This document shows, in pieces, positions 15,111 to 23,524 of a DNA stretch of 35,958 bases; the stretch's first letter is position 1, and every line of letters starts with the position of its first letter. The translations under genes were made by a program, and so were the position numbers. Source of the stretch: Lachnospiraceae bacterium UBA7202 (GTDB lineage: Bacteria; Bacillota; Clostridia; Lachnospirales; Lachnospiraceae). The notes under the pieces are model-generated. The model was not told the DNA's origin and did not search any database. It was given only the letters and a program-made list of their open reading frames with translations. The stretch is taken from positions 682-36,639 of the forward strand of contig DKUO01000020.1 of NCBI GenBank assembly GCA_002490705.1. Reading direction: 5' to 3'.

Positions 15111-16490
15111 TCACCCCGCAAAAGCGCAATACGGGCGCACTGTGATCTCCGTCACAAAACCATCCTCCGCCGAAAACCAAATACTCACGTTGCCGAATCC
15201 TTCTCCCGTGATAAGGCAGTTCTCCACCTCTCCGTAGGGTGAGGCATAAAAACCGTAAGCTTTTAATTTCTCCCACGCACCGTCCACGCTGATGCCGGGA
15301 TAAATACCGAAGATCGTCACATCCTCCAATTTTTCACCGGAATAGGAAAGATTTCCCGCATCCAACGCCATGAAGGAAAACACTTCTTTTCCGGAAACCG
15401 TTCCCACCGTATGCTCCTCAAAATCCGGCTCCGGCTGTTCGATCACCACATCATATTTCTCGGAAAGAAGGGTCTTTGCCGCATCCAGGAAATGCTCCTC
15501 ATTTAAAATCATCAGCCCAAGATCGGCATCTGTGTCCGTCCGCTCTCTCCCCGCTTCCTCGGCTTTCAATCTCAGATAAGCAGGCGCAAAATCTGCGAAG
15601 GATTCGTATTCCATGGGCTGATAGTCGATGGAAACCTCGTTTGCGTTCTCCATCATACCGTTATACCACTCTTCAAAATCCGCCTGATTATATTTGTAGT
15701 CTTCATATTCGTAGGTTGCCTCCGCACCCTCCGAAATATTATATAACGTCCCGTCGCCATCCGTATCCAGTTCATCGGGGAAAGGCTGCCCCTCGTACAC
15801 ATCGGAAAATTCCTTATCCCAGGTACTCACATAAGCGATCTGTTTATAAGAATCACTCTCTGATTCATATTGATAGAGCGCAAAGGGCCAAAACTCCCCA
15901 TGTGTATGATTATGGGAAGCCTCCGCCTTTATGATACCGTTATCATAAAAGGTAAGGGCCGGCCACTGCGTCAATTCGCGTTTCAGTTCTCCTACAGCAG
16001 GATCATAATCATAGATAATCGCCATCATGCCTGCCATCGTCGCGTTGGCATAGCTTATGATCAATTCCTCCCTGCCGTCCCCGTCAATATCCGTTACCGC
16101 AAAATGATTATCCCACATTTCCCCAAAACCAGCATCCAGAGAGGAGGTATCAAGCTCTCCATCGGGAAGCTGTCTTGCCGCAATGATCTGGGACAAAATG
16201 CCGCCGTAATAGTGCCTGATCTGCGCCTCATACATCACCTGCGCCTTCTCTGCGTTTTCTTCCACATCCGCGCTGTCAGACACGCTCTTCTCCTCCAATG
16301 TGGGTTCTTCCGTCTCCTCTGCCTGTACCTCCGTATTCTCCCCCTGTACCTGCTCTGTCTGTTCCTCTTCCACCGTTTCAGGGACCTTTGTAGTGTCTTC
16401 TTTCAAGCCGCAGCCTGCCAATGCGATAATACCGCCGCACAGCAATGCGCCTGTCAATCCCCTTTTGTCTCCTGTTCTCTTTCTGCCCAT
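15111..16490 (-). CDS. Acidic lipoprotein, unknown function
   Basis: This 459-residue exported protein starts MGRKRTGDK, with a hydrophobic segment and lipobox ALAGC (Cys near 27), so it is probably lipid-anchored. A Glu/Thr-rich linker follows (about 30-75). The body contains two calcium-loop-like aspartate motifs, TDIDGDGREE and DTDGDGT, as in EF-hand or FG-GAP-like repeats. No known catalytic domain is recognised. The start at 16490 has GGGAGG 6 bases upstream; an in-frame ATG at 16505 does not. A likely -10 (TACAAT with TGG, 16527-16532) lies upstream. It sits 167 bases downstream of a secreted protein gene, separated by a hairpin, so the two are probably independent. Confidence 0.75.
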   Translation of the reverse strand: MGRKRTGDKRGLTGALLCGGIIALAGCGLKEDTTKVPETVEEEQTEQVQGENTEVQAEETEEPTLEEKSVSDSADVEENAEKAQVMYEAQIRHYYGGILSQIIAARQLPDGELDTSSLDAGFGEMWDNHFAVTDIDGDGREELIISYANATMAGMMAIIYDYDPAVGELKRELTQWPALTFYDNGIIKAEASHNHTHGEFWPFALYQYESESDSYKQIAYVSTWDKEFSDVYEGQPFPDELDTDGDGTLYNISEGAEATYEYEDYKYNQADFEEWYNGMMENANEVSIDYQPMEYESFADFAPAYLRLKAEEAGRERTDTDADLGLMILNEEHFLDAAKTLLSEKYDVVIEQPEPDFEEHTVGTVSGKEVFSFMALDAGNLSYSGEKLEDVTIFGIYPGISVDGAWEKLKAYGFYASPYGEVENCLITGEGFGNVSIWFSAEDGFVTEITVRPYCAFAG

Positions 16491-16588
16491 ATATGCCTCC
16501 CACACTCAAGCCTGAATTTACTCCAAATTGTACCACAGTTTCCGACGAACAGCCAGTCCCGAAAAGCAAAAAATCTCCCGTCAAATAC

Positions 16589-16628
16589 AAAAGGAGCCTA
16601 CAGCCCAAACAGGCCGCAAACTCCTTTT
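16589..16628 (-). terminator. Putative terminator after the secreted coiled-coil gene
   Basis: AAAAGGAG (16589-16596) pairs with CTCCTTTT (16621-16628), with further short pairing (GCC with GGC) inside. It begins 29 bases past the stop of the secreted protein. The minus-strand 3' arm ends in TTTT, then GTATTTG. Confidence 0.55.
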
Positions 16629-16657
16629 ATCATTCTTTTTTCAGATCAACGACCGGA

Positions 16658-17695
16658 TTAGTTGGAAAGAAACGCTACGACACCGTTGCTCTTTAAGTTT
16701 AAGACAACATGGTCTGCTCTCACTTCCACCACTTCCACATCTGTCCACGCACCGTCACTATACTGTGCCGCTGTAATACTGTCTCCAGCCGCCACGCCGG
16801 GCATATAGAAATTAACGACCGCCTCCAGAGCCGGGAACTGCACATCCACAACATTTAATACCGTGCCCTTTCGTGCCGAGCGAATGGAATCCACGTATGC
16901 GGAGGATACTTTGGAGATCGTTGCCGACGCATTTGTCGTCTTGCCGTCAATCACCAGCTTGCCGCCCTGCGCCACCGGAACCGCATTTTCAATTCCCTCT
17001 GTGGTCACTACCGCATTGTTGTAATACTCACCTGCGTCTTTGTCTGTAGATTTCGCATCCTGCATCTGCGCCGCATTTTTAAATCCCTGTTCCGCCGCTT
17101 CTCCTTCTAGGCGCACTGCTTCCCTGCTTGCTTCTTCCAACGCCCTTTTCTCTTCCTCGGCCTTAAGTCTCTCAGCCTCTTCTGCTTCCTTTTCCGCGCG
17201 GGACTTCTTGGACTTATGGGACTTCTTGGAAGCGCTCCCATCCACTCTTGTCCAGGAAGCTGTGTCATTCCACTCCCAATAAGAATTGTTCGAATCATAT
17301 GTCAAATTCGCGTATTCCATATCGTCGCTGCCGTGCATGACAAATATCTGCACATTATAATCATTGTCTCCAGCTGCGCTGATCGTGGAAAAACATGACA
17401 CCGCTCCCCAGAAGTCGAAGGACACCGTCTCGCCCTCTACATTTAAAGATCCGGCTTCCATATGGTATGCTTTCGTGTGTCCCCACATATCGTCATATGT
17501 ACCATCATCACGAAAATGTAACATACCGTCGCTTGTGCGCCCGTCCCATGTCATTCCGTCGAAATCTTCACAATACCAGTCTCCGACCACATCCGCCTTC
17601 TCAGCCGCCTCCGCCGTCATAGGTACAAACGCACCTACGCAAAGCGCCGCCGTCATAACGCATACGGCAATTCTTTTTAACAGTTTCCTACTCAT
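16658..17695 (-). CDS. Secreted protein with coiled coil, unknown function
   Basis: This 345-residue protein has a clear signal peptide (KKxx-type basic start, hydrophobic VCVMTAALCVGAF, cleavage near TAEA-AEK around residue 31). Residues 35-150 form an aromatic-rich beta domain (GDWYCEDFDGMTWDG and a WEWNDTASW end) like small lipocalin-style extracellular domains. A Lys-rich SKKSHKSKKS segment and an Ala/Glu/Arg coiled coil follow (about 160-205). The C-terminal 130 residues are a separate beta-rich module. AAGGAGGA lies 9 bases before the ATG. I do not recognise the family. It is likely cell-envelope associated. Confidence 0.75.
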   Translation of the reverse strand: MSRKLLKRIAVCVMTAALCVGAFVPMTAEAAEKADVVGDWYCEDFDGMTWDGRTSDGMLHFRDDGTYDDMWGHTKAYHMEAGSLNVEGETVSFDFWGAVSCFSTISAAGDNDYNVQIFVMHGSDDMEYANLTYDSNNSYWEWNDTASWTRVDGSASKKSHKSKKSRAEKEAEEAERLKAEEEKRALEEASREAVRLEGEAAEQGFKNAAQMQDAKSTDKDAGEYYNNAVVTTEGIENAVPVAQGGKLVIDGKTTNASATISKVSSAYVDSIRSARKGTVLNVVDVQFPALEAVVNFYMPGVAAGDSITAAQYSDGAWTDVEVVEVRADHVVLNLKSNGVVAFLSN

Positions 17696-17718
17696 GTACT
17701 TATTTCCTCCTTCATGAT

Positions 17719-17820
17719 CTATACTTCCAGCCGATGCGGCAAAGCATCTGCCGGTGCATTTACCATGCTATTGTACAACTTACCTTCCAGCATTTGGTCT
17801 ACTGCCGGTATACATTTCAT
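17719..17820 (-). CDS. Possible 33-residue small protein
   Basis: The minus-strand ORF starts MKCIPAVDQMLEGKLYNSMV and ends HRLEV, in the gap between the GH1-PMI gene and the secreted protein gene. The composition looks protein-like, and the frame stays open for more than ten codons upstream of the ATG. There is no clear ribosome site (TTTCCTAT precedes the ATG). It may be a small gene, the tail of a lost gene, or chance. Confidence 0.25.
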   Translation of the reverse strand: MKCIPAVDQMLEGKLYNSMVNAPADALPHRLEV

Positions 17821-17866
17821 ATAGGAAACTGAACGATTTATTCTGTTTTCAAAATACTTCTTTCCC

Positions 17867-20170
17867 TCAGACGGTGGATGCGATAATCTCCATTTCTCCC
17901 TGCAATTCTACTTCCCCGTAACCGCAGGGCAGAATAAAGTGATCGCCTTTCTGTATCATCTGTCCGTTGATCAGGCCGTCCCCGGAAACCACGCTCATAA
18001 TCAGGAAAGGATAATCCTGCGGGAAGGAAATCCGGTTTGCCACATCGATTTTCCATACCTTGTAGTAAGGGCAGGAAATCAATAGGTTTCTCTGATCTTT
18101 CGGCAGATTCGCCGCCTCCGTAACACTCTCCTCGGTGGGTTTAGCAGGAACCGTGATCACGTCGATGCTCTGCTCCACATGAAGCTGTCTGGGCTTCCCG
18201 TCTGTCAGCCTGTCGTAGTCGTAAACGCGGTAGGTGATATCCGAGTTCTGCTGTGTCTCCAAAAGCATAATGCCGCCTTTGATCGCGTGAACCGTTCCCG
18301 GATCAATCTGGATAAAATCTCCCTTCTTCACGGGCAGCTCCCTGATAAAGGCATCCCATCTGCCCTCCCTGATCATGGCCGTCAGTTCTTCCTTATCCTT
18401 TGCGTTATGGCCGATCACCAGTGTGGAGTCCTCCTCACAGTCCAGAATATACCAGCACTCTGTTTTGCCGAGCGATCCGTTTTCGTGAGCCTTCGCATAG
18501 GTATCGTCGGGATGTACCTGAATGCTTAAATCTGTCTTAGCATCGATAATCTTTGTCAGAAGCGGGAAGCGGTCAAGCCCCATATTTCCAAAAAGTGCCG
18601 GCTCCTCCTTCCAGAGCTGTGACAACGTTTTACCCGCATAGATACCTTCCTTGATCGTGCAGTCTCCGTTCGGATGCGCGCTGACTGCCCAGCACTCCCC
18701 GGTGCCCGGCCCCGGAATCTGGTAAGGCCAGTCTGTTCCCAGACGTTCCCCGCCCCAGATCATCTGCTTGAACACAGGATTTAAAAATAAAATCGGTTTT
18801 TCCTTCTGATTCACTGACAACATCGCTCCATTCTCCTCCATCACCTTTTGATACCAGTACGCGGAATCTTTTGCGATCCGCTTCTGGGTCTGAAAGTCTA
18901 CATACACGATACCGAACCGTTCGGTATAGCCCTTGTTCCACTCAAAATTATCTAAGAAGGTCCACTGGAAATACCCTCTCACATCCACGCCGTCGTCCGC
19001 CGCCATCTGTAACGCCGAAAGATATTGATCCAAAAAGGTAATCCTGTTTGGATCGTGGACTCTGCCGTCCCGGGACACGATATCGTGGCAGGACATGCCG
19101 TTCTCCGTAATGTACAGCGGCAGCTGATATCTCTCATACAGGAACTTCACACCCCAGTACAGGCATTCCGGCGTCACCGGCCATCCCGCGGCAGTTTTCG
19201 GAAATCCTGCGGGCCTGTCCACAAACTCCGGCTCCCCGTCTGCCCCTGCGCGCACCATATAGCCGTTATAAATATTCTGCCCCATAAAATCCAAGGGCTG
19301 AGAGATCAGCTCCATGTCCTCCTTCGTGATTTCCGGCAGATACTCCTTGAATTTTTCAAGGCCCTCCTTCGGGTAGCTTCCCAGAAATACGGGATCGGAG
19401 AACCATGCCACATTCCAGGTCCAGTTGTTGATCGGATTGTAGAAGGAAAACAGCACTCGTCTGGCCGCCTCAATATCCGCCTTGCTGTCACTGGCCGGAT
19501 AGGCCATACCGCAGGTGGGCGCATAACCGACCTTAATCGGCTGTTTCGCATATTTTCTCAGATTGATTACCGCCTGTCCATGGGCCCGCAGGGCATTGTG
19601 GGTAATCTGGAAGGTATCTTTGACCGGCAGCTTTTTCCCCGGCGCATTGACGCCGTGCAGATGCCCAAGCCCCACAAAACACTGAGGTTCGTTTAGGGTA
19701 ATAAAATATTCGCACAGATCCGAGAAGTTCTCCGCCACCACCTTGGCATACTCGCCAAACCAGTCAATAATCTCCTCATTCAGCCAGCCGCCCCGGTCCT
19801 GAAGGGCCTGCGGCAGTTCCCAGTGGTACATGGTAATATACGGCGTGATCCCGTTCTTTTTCATTTCCAAAATCATATCCCGGTAAAGCGCGATCCCTTT
19901 TTCATTCACACGGCCCGTTCCCTCCGGCATGACCCTCGCCCAGTTGATGGAAAACCGGTACGCCTTCACCCCAAGCAGACGCATCAGCTTATAGTCGTCT
20001 TTGTATCGGTGCATATGGTCGCAGGACACATAGGCGTCTGTATTGTCGGAAATACCGCCCTCCTCCGTAAACGTATCCCAAATCATTTTCCCCGCGCCGT
20101 CCTCCGGGTCCCTTCCTTCCACCTGATAGGAGCTGCTCGCTACACCCCAGACAAAATCCTCTCGAAACAT
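17867..20170 (-). CDS. GH1 beta-glycosidase fused to type I phosphomannose isomerase
   Basis: The single 767-residue frame joins two complete enzymes. Residues 1-450 are a GH1 glycosidase: acid/base E161 (ITLNEP), nucleophile E356 (YITENG) and NFEW (E410/W411), a residue pair seen in enzymes for unphosphorylated sugars rather than 6-phospho-glycosides. Residues 451-767 are a class I mannose-6-phosphate isomerase: Q551/H553 (QVHPDD), E571 (KTECWY), H628 (PGTVHAI) and R648 (TYRVYDY). Both active sites look intact. The join is at M450, exactly where a free isomerase would start, and GGAGGAG (18833-18839) precedes that codon by 9 bases. The enzyme may release sugar from beta-glycosides or mannosides and feed mannose-6-phosphate to glycolysis. 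It is cytosolic (no signal peptide). AAGGGAAGG precedes the ATG. Confidence 0.92.
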   Translation of the reverse strand: MFREDFVWGVASSSYQVEGRDPEDGAGKMIWDTFTEEGGISDNTDAYVSCDHMHRYKDDYKLMRLLGVKAYRFSINWARVMPEGTGRVNEKGIALYRDMILEMKKNGITPYITMYHWELPQALQDRGGWLNEEIIDWFGEYAKVVAENFSDLCEYFITLNEPQCFVGLGHLHGVNAPGKKLPVKDTFQITHNALRAHGQAVINLRKYAKQPIKVGYAPTCGMAYPASDSKADIEAARRVLFSFYNPINNWTWNVAWFSDPVFLGSYPKEGLEKFKEYLPEITKEDMELISQPLDFMGQNIYNGYMVRAGADGEPEFVDRPAGFPKTAAGWPVTPECLYWGVKFLYERYQLPLYITENGMSCHDIVSRDGRVHDPNRITFLDQYLSALQMAADDGVDVRGYFQWTFLDNFEWNKGYTERFGIVYVDFQTQKRIAKDSAYWYQKVMEENGAMLSVNQKEKPILFLNPVFKQMIWGGERLGTDWPYQIPGPGTGECWAVSAHPNGDCTIKEGIYAGKTLSQLWKEEPALFGNMGLDRFPLLTKIIDAKTDLSIQVHPDDTYAKAHENGSLGKTECWYILDCEEDSTLVIGHNAKDKEELTAMIREGRWDAFIRELPVKKGDFIQIDPGTVHAIKGGIMLLETQQNSDITYRVYDYDRLTDGKPRQLHVEQSIDVITVPAKPTEESVTEAANLPKDQRNLLISCPYYKVWKIDVANRISFPQDYPFLIMSVVSGDGLINGQMIQKGDHFILPCGYGEVELQGEMEIIASTV

Positions 20171-20225
20171 AAATATACCTTCCCTTCTTAATATAATTAT
20201 ATATAATAACCCTCTAAACGCATAC

Positions 20226-20320
20226 GGAGAATGCCTGCTTTTAAGGCATTCTCCAGCATGAGATTTAGAATTTCTTCGCGAAACAGCCTCTGCTGTGAGC
20301 GTTAGAAATTCTTCTCATGC
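20226..20320. repeat. Two adjacent palindromes (REP/MITE-like)
   Basis: Hairpin 1: GGAGAATGCCT (20226-20236) with AGGCATTCTCC (20244-20254), 11 bp perfect. Hairpin 2: GCATGAGA (20256-20263) with TCTCATGC (20313-20320), continued inward by AGAATTTCT with AGAAATTCT and by CGC-ACAG with CTGT-GCG. Hairpin 2 overlaps the stop codon of the SGNH gene. Neither is followed by a T-tract, so these are not classical terminators. They look like an intergenic repeat element. Confidence 0.6.
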
Positions 20321-21424
20321 AGTGATCAATGATACCAGATAAAAAGGCACCGCATCGTCTTCATGAGTTTGTGTCAGCCGTATTTCCACCTTATGTACGC
20401 CCATGGGAATATGATGCGCCAGCGTAGTAATATACAGACAGTCGCCCCAATCCTCCTCGAAATTTGCATCCAGCGTAATCCCGTTTTCCTCGTCGCCGTC
20501 CACCACGGCAACAGCCACCGGAGCGGGATGATTCACCGATTTCCGGTACTGTACGGCGATCTCCGTCCCTTCCGCTTCAAAGGTAATCTTCGCTCCCTTT
20601 TGATCCGCCGTCCAGCCGCCCCGGAACATATCGTTCACATACTTCTTCGGCGTATCGTCCGCCAAAAAGCCCTCGCAGACCGGCGCGCAGTTATGATGCT
20701 GCAAACGTCTTGCGCCCTCATACGCATTTTTTGTCAGCGGGGCAGGCATCGGAAATGGCTGCTCCGCCTCATCCATCTGCCTGTATATCCTGTCCAGACA
20801 ATCCGTAATGACTTCCGCTAACAGCGCGTGTCCGTCTGAATTGGGATGCAGATCATCCGGCGTAATTTCCCGATTCTGTATGATACCGGCGGCCACCTGC
20901 TCATAGATCGTCGGCCTCATGCTGACGCTCGGCAGGTGATAGTGCGCCCCGATCTCCCGATGCTTCTCCTCCGCGCTGATGCCGCTGTCATAAAAGATAT
21001 TATGTACCAGAAGCACCGCAGGCGCAAATTGATTGCCGTATACCTTCCTGACAAGCCCTTCGTAAGTCTCCTGAAAAAAATCCGTATTATCGTCATTGAC
21101 CGAAAATTCGATAATCACAAAATCCGGCTTAAATGCGAGCACATCCTCCTCCACTCTGGATACGCCAAACTGCGAAGTCGTCCCGCCCACGCCTGCATTC
21201 ACATAAGTAAATGCCGTTTTGGGAAACCGCTTCACAAACCAGTCATAGACCAGATAGGCATAACAGTTGGTGTACCGGGAAGAGACCGAGCCCTGTGTGA
21301 TGGAACCGCCTAAAAAGGCAAGCGTCATGCGGTCACCCTGTCTGGCCCGCCGCATCAGCTCCTTTATACGGTACAGATTTCCCCTGTGGACAAAACCCTT
21401 CTCGGCATGTACGTCAAATCCCAT
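20315..21424 (-). CDS. SGNH esterase with C-terminal beta domain (CE17-like)
   Basis: This 369-residue enzyme has the SGNH blocks FLGGSITQG (S41), NAGVGGTTS (block II, 76-84), IEFSVNDDN (N110) and DDLHPNSDGH (D191/H193). Residues about 215-369 form a beta-sandwich-like domain that could bind carbohydrate. Order and length resemble acetyl esterases of family CE17 (SGNH plus CBM35) from gut Lachnospiraceae mannan loci; that assignment is inference. No signal peptide is present, so it would deacetylate imported oligosaccharides. It lies upstream of the GH1-isomerase fusion on the same strand, which supports a shared glycan pathway. AAGGAGAGG precedes the ATG. The hydrolase family is certain; the substrate is not. 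Confidence 0.85.
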   Translation of the reverse strand: MGFDVHAEKGFVHRGNLYRIKELMRRARQGDRMTLAFLGGSITQGSVSSRYTNCYAYLVYDWFVKRFPKTAFTYVNAGVGGTTSQFGVSRVEEDVLAFKPDFVIIEFSVNDDNTDFFQETYEGLVRKVYGNQFAPAVLLVHNIFYDSGISAEEKHREIGAHYHLPSVSMRPTIYEQVAAGIIQNREITPDDLHPNSDGHALLAEVITDCLDRIYRQMDEAEQPFPMPAPLTKNAYEGARRLQHHNCAPVCEGFLADDTPKKYVNDMFRGGWTADQKGAKITFEAEGTEIAVQYRKSVNHPAPVAVAVVDGDEENGITLDANFEEDWGDCLYITTLAHHIPMGVHKVEIRLTQTHEDDAVPFYLVSLITA

Positions 21425-21510
21425 CTCTTCCTCTCCTTAGGCTAAACATTAGTTAATACAGATTAATTTTTACTTTTCCAGTTCCGTTCCTTTTAGCTAT
21501 TCTTAACTTT

Positions 21511-21539
21511 ATTTTACTATCAATACGTTAAAATAACAA
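21511..21539 (-). promoter_or_regulatory. Promoter of the SGNH esterase gene
   Basis: On the minus strand TTGTTA (21534-21539) and TAAAAT (21511-21516) are 17 bases apart. No operator is evident. Confidence 0.55.
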
Positions 21540-21554
21540 GAGCCATATTCCGTT

Positions 21555-22994
21555 TTATTGCTTTGCTTCCGGCAGACGCAGACGCAGCAGACGCTTTCCA
21601 AGCTGCCTGATATTAAAGGGTAAAAGCGGATAGATATAGCTCTTATCCGACAGGGTTTTGTTACACACAATCGAAAGCAGGAAAATGACAACCGCCACCA
21701 CATAACCGTAAATTCCGAAAATTGCTGTCAAAATCAGGTTGATGATCCGCATAAATTTCAGCGCATAGCCCAGCTCATAGTTCTGCTGGGTATAGTTGGC
21801 GATGGCGACGAAGGCCATATACAGCATCACCTCACTATTGAACCACCCGCTGTTGACAGAGAATTCTCCCAACACCAGACCTGCCATCACACTTAACGGT
21901 GTGCTCAACATATTCGGTGTATTCACCGCCGCCAGCTTCAAGCCGTCGATTGCTAACTCTAAAATCAAAAACTGTGCGATTAACGGAATATTGGGTGTTT
22001 CCTGTAGCATAATAAACTGAAAGTTCTCCGGCACCCACTGCGGATTCTGCATTAAGAGCAAAAAAGTCGGCGTCATAATGTAAGTCAGGATTGCAATTAA
22101 AAACCGCGACAGTCTGAGATAGGTTCCCGTAACAGGCGGGAAATAATAATCATCCGCCTCATCCACAATATCAAAAATTGAAGTCGGCACAATCATTGCC
22201 GAGGGGGAATTGTCCACCAGAATCACCACATCCCCCTCAAGCACCTGTGCCGCCGCCACATCCGGCCGCTCTGTAAACTTAAACTTCGGAAAGGGGTTAA
22301 ACCAGCTGCGTTGATAAAGGCATTCTGCCAAACTCTCCTGATTCATCGTCAGGGCGTCCACCTTGATATTCTCAATCCGCTTTTTTATTTTATCCAGAAA
22401 TTTGTGATCCACCCGGTTATCCATGTAGCAGAGCACAATATCCGTCCGGGAGCTTTTCCCGGCATTCATCATCTCCATGCGAAGCTCGGCGCTGCGAATC
22501 CGCCGTCTGATTAACGCCGTGTTAAACACAACCGTCTCCACAAAGCCGTCTTTACTGCCCCGCAGGGTTTTATCCTTATCCGGCTCCGAGACGCTTCTGG
22601 CCGGATAGGTTCTGGAATCAATCAGAACACATCGGTCATACCCGTCAATAAAAAGGGCAAACACACCCGATAAGATATTGTAGATGATGTCATCCCATTT
22701 GTCCTTGAGATCCACCTCCACATAGGGCGTTGCCTTCTTTGACATTTCATAGGCGCTTTCCGGCATATTCTCAGGCGTCAGGCCGATAAAATACTGCAAA
22801 ATCTTCATCATCAGTTCATCTTTGCAGAAACCGTCTATAAAATAAATGCAGGCCTGTCTGCCGCCCACATCAATCACGCGGTAAACCACATCAAAACTGG
22901 TATCCGGCGCCATTTGCGCTTTCATGTACGCCATACTCTCCTGCAATGAGGTTGTCATTTTCTCTTTCTTATTCAACGCAAAAACTCCTTCCAT
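21555..22994 (-). CDS. GerA/SpoVAF-family spore germination protein
   Basis: This 479-residue protein has an N-terminal soluble half with the GerA-type motifs YMDNRVDHKFLDKI and SWFNPFPKFKFTERPD, then GDVVILVDNSPSAMIVPTSIFD. A membrane half follows, with segments near 295-315, 330-350, 385-400 and 415-450. It matches the A-type subunit of germinant receptors or, standing alone with no B or C subunit, SpoVAF, which acts with the dipicolinate channel. The annotated ATG at 22994 lies inside a hairpin and lacks a ribosome site, while GGAAGGAG (22985-22992) precedes a TTG at 22976, the likelier start. It lies 80 bases after dut. It indicates a spore-former. Confidence 0.85.
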   Translation of the reverse strand: MEGVFALNKKEKMTTSLQESMAYMKAQMAPDTSFDVVYRVIDVGGRQACIYFIDGFCKDELMMKILQYFIGLTPENMPESAYEMSKKATPYVEVDLKDKWDDIIYNILSGVFALFIDGYDRCVLIDSRTYPARSVSEPDKDKTLRGSKDGFVETVVFNTALIRRRIRSAELRMEMMNAGKSSRTDIVLCYMDNRVDHKFLDKIKKRIENIKVDALTMNQESLAECLYQRSWFNPFPKFKFTERPDVAAAQVLEGDVVILVDNSPSAMIVPTSIFDIVDEADDYYFPPVTGTYLRLSRFLIAILTYIMTPTFLLLMQNPQWVPENFQFIMLQETPNIPLIAQFLILELAIDGLKLAAVNTPNMLSTPLSVMAGLVLGEFSVNSGWFNSEVMLYMAFVAIANYTQQNYELGYALKFMRIINLILTAIFGIYGYVVAVVIFLLSIVCNKTLSDKSYIYPLLPFNIRQLGKRLLRLRLPEAKQ

Positions 22995-23034
22995 GACTTA
23001 CCATATTTCCCATAGTATGTCTTGGAAGGGGTTT
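22981..23034 (-). promoter_or_regulatory. Hairpin that buries the SpoVAF-like ribosome site
   Basis: The 17-base arms 22981-22997 and 23018-23034 pair at 15 positions around a 20-base loop. The stem contains the whole GGAAGGAG ribosome site and the ATG at 22994. On the minus strand it is followed by TTTTTG. It may act as a terminator after dut or as a translation-blocking stem that must open for the germination protein to be made. Confidence 0.6.
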
Positions 23035-23074
23035 TCTTATGCGTTCCATCTTGGTCCGTATTGAAAAATAAGTG

Positions 23075-23509
23075 TCAGGCTTTTCCCGTACTCCCATGTC
23101 CGCCCCGGTCGGCATTCTCCAAATGCGCCACCTCGTCAAACTGAATTTTGGGCTGGTTCTCCATAATGCGGAACTGACAGATGCGGTCGTTCACGTGAAT
23201 CTCCGTATCCCTGATAGCATAAACCGGCATAAACCACTGGTCGTTATCCCCGCAATAGGAGCAGTCGATCACACCCTGATGATTCGTCTGAATAACGCCG
23301 AAATTCTTGAAGGTAGAGCTTCTCGGCACTACATGGGCTTCATATCCCTTTGGCAGTTCCATCGCTACCCCCAACGGAATCAACTTAAATTCGCCCTTCT
23401 TTAAAATCACATCCTCCGCGGCACGCAGATCAATCCAATCGGACTTGCCGTCTATGTAAGTAAGTTTCTCGATCTTATCTGAGAAATATTTAATCTTAAT
23501 ATGCTCCAT
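23075..23509 (-). CDS. dut: dUTP diphosphatase
   Basis: This 144-residue trimeric-type dUTPase has all five motifs: DLRAAED (27-33), PRSSTFKNFGVIQTN (62-76), GVIDCSYCGDNDQW (79-92), RICQFRIMENQP (109-120) and the C-terminal DRGGHGSTGK (134-143). It hydrolyses dUTP to dUMP and pyrophosphate, giving the dTMP precursor and keeping uracil out of DNA. It follows nrdG by 15 bases, so it belongs to the nrdD-nrdG-dut transcript, which makes good metabolic sense because the reductase yields dUTP/dCTP. GGGAGAG lies 7 bases before the ATG. Confidence 0.95.
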   Translation of the reverse strand: MEHIKIKYFSDKIEKLTYIDGKSDWIDLRAAEDVILKKGEFKLIPLGVAMELPKGYEAHVVPRSSTFKNFGVIQTNHQGVIDCSYCGDNDQWFMPVYAIRDTEIHVNDRICQFRIMENQPKIQFDEVAHLENADRGGHGSTGKA

Positions 23510-23524
23510 CCCTATTCTCTCCCG

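Noticed and set aside
17838..18056. 72-codon minus-strand ORF overlapping the end of the fusion gene
   Set aside because: It lies out of frame inside the isomerase coding region and is Arg-rich; the isomerase frame explains the sequence.
21555..22994. A full tricistronic germinant receptor operon
   Set aside because: No B- or C-subunit gene flanks this A-type gene, so the single-gene SpoVAF type is favoured.
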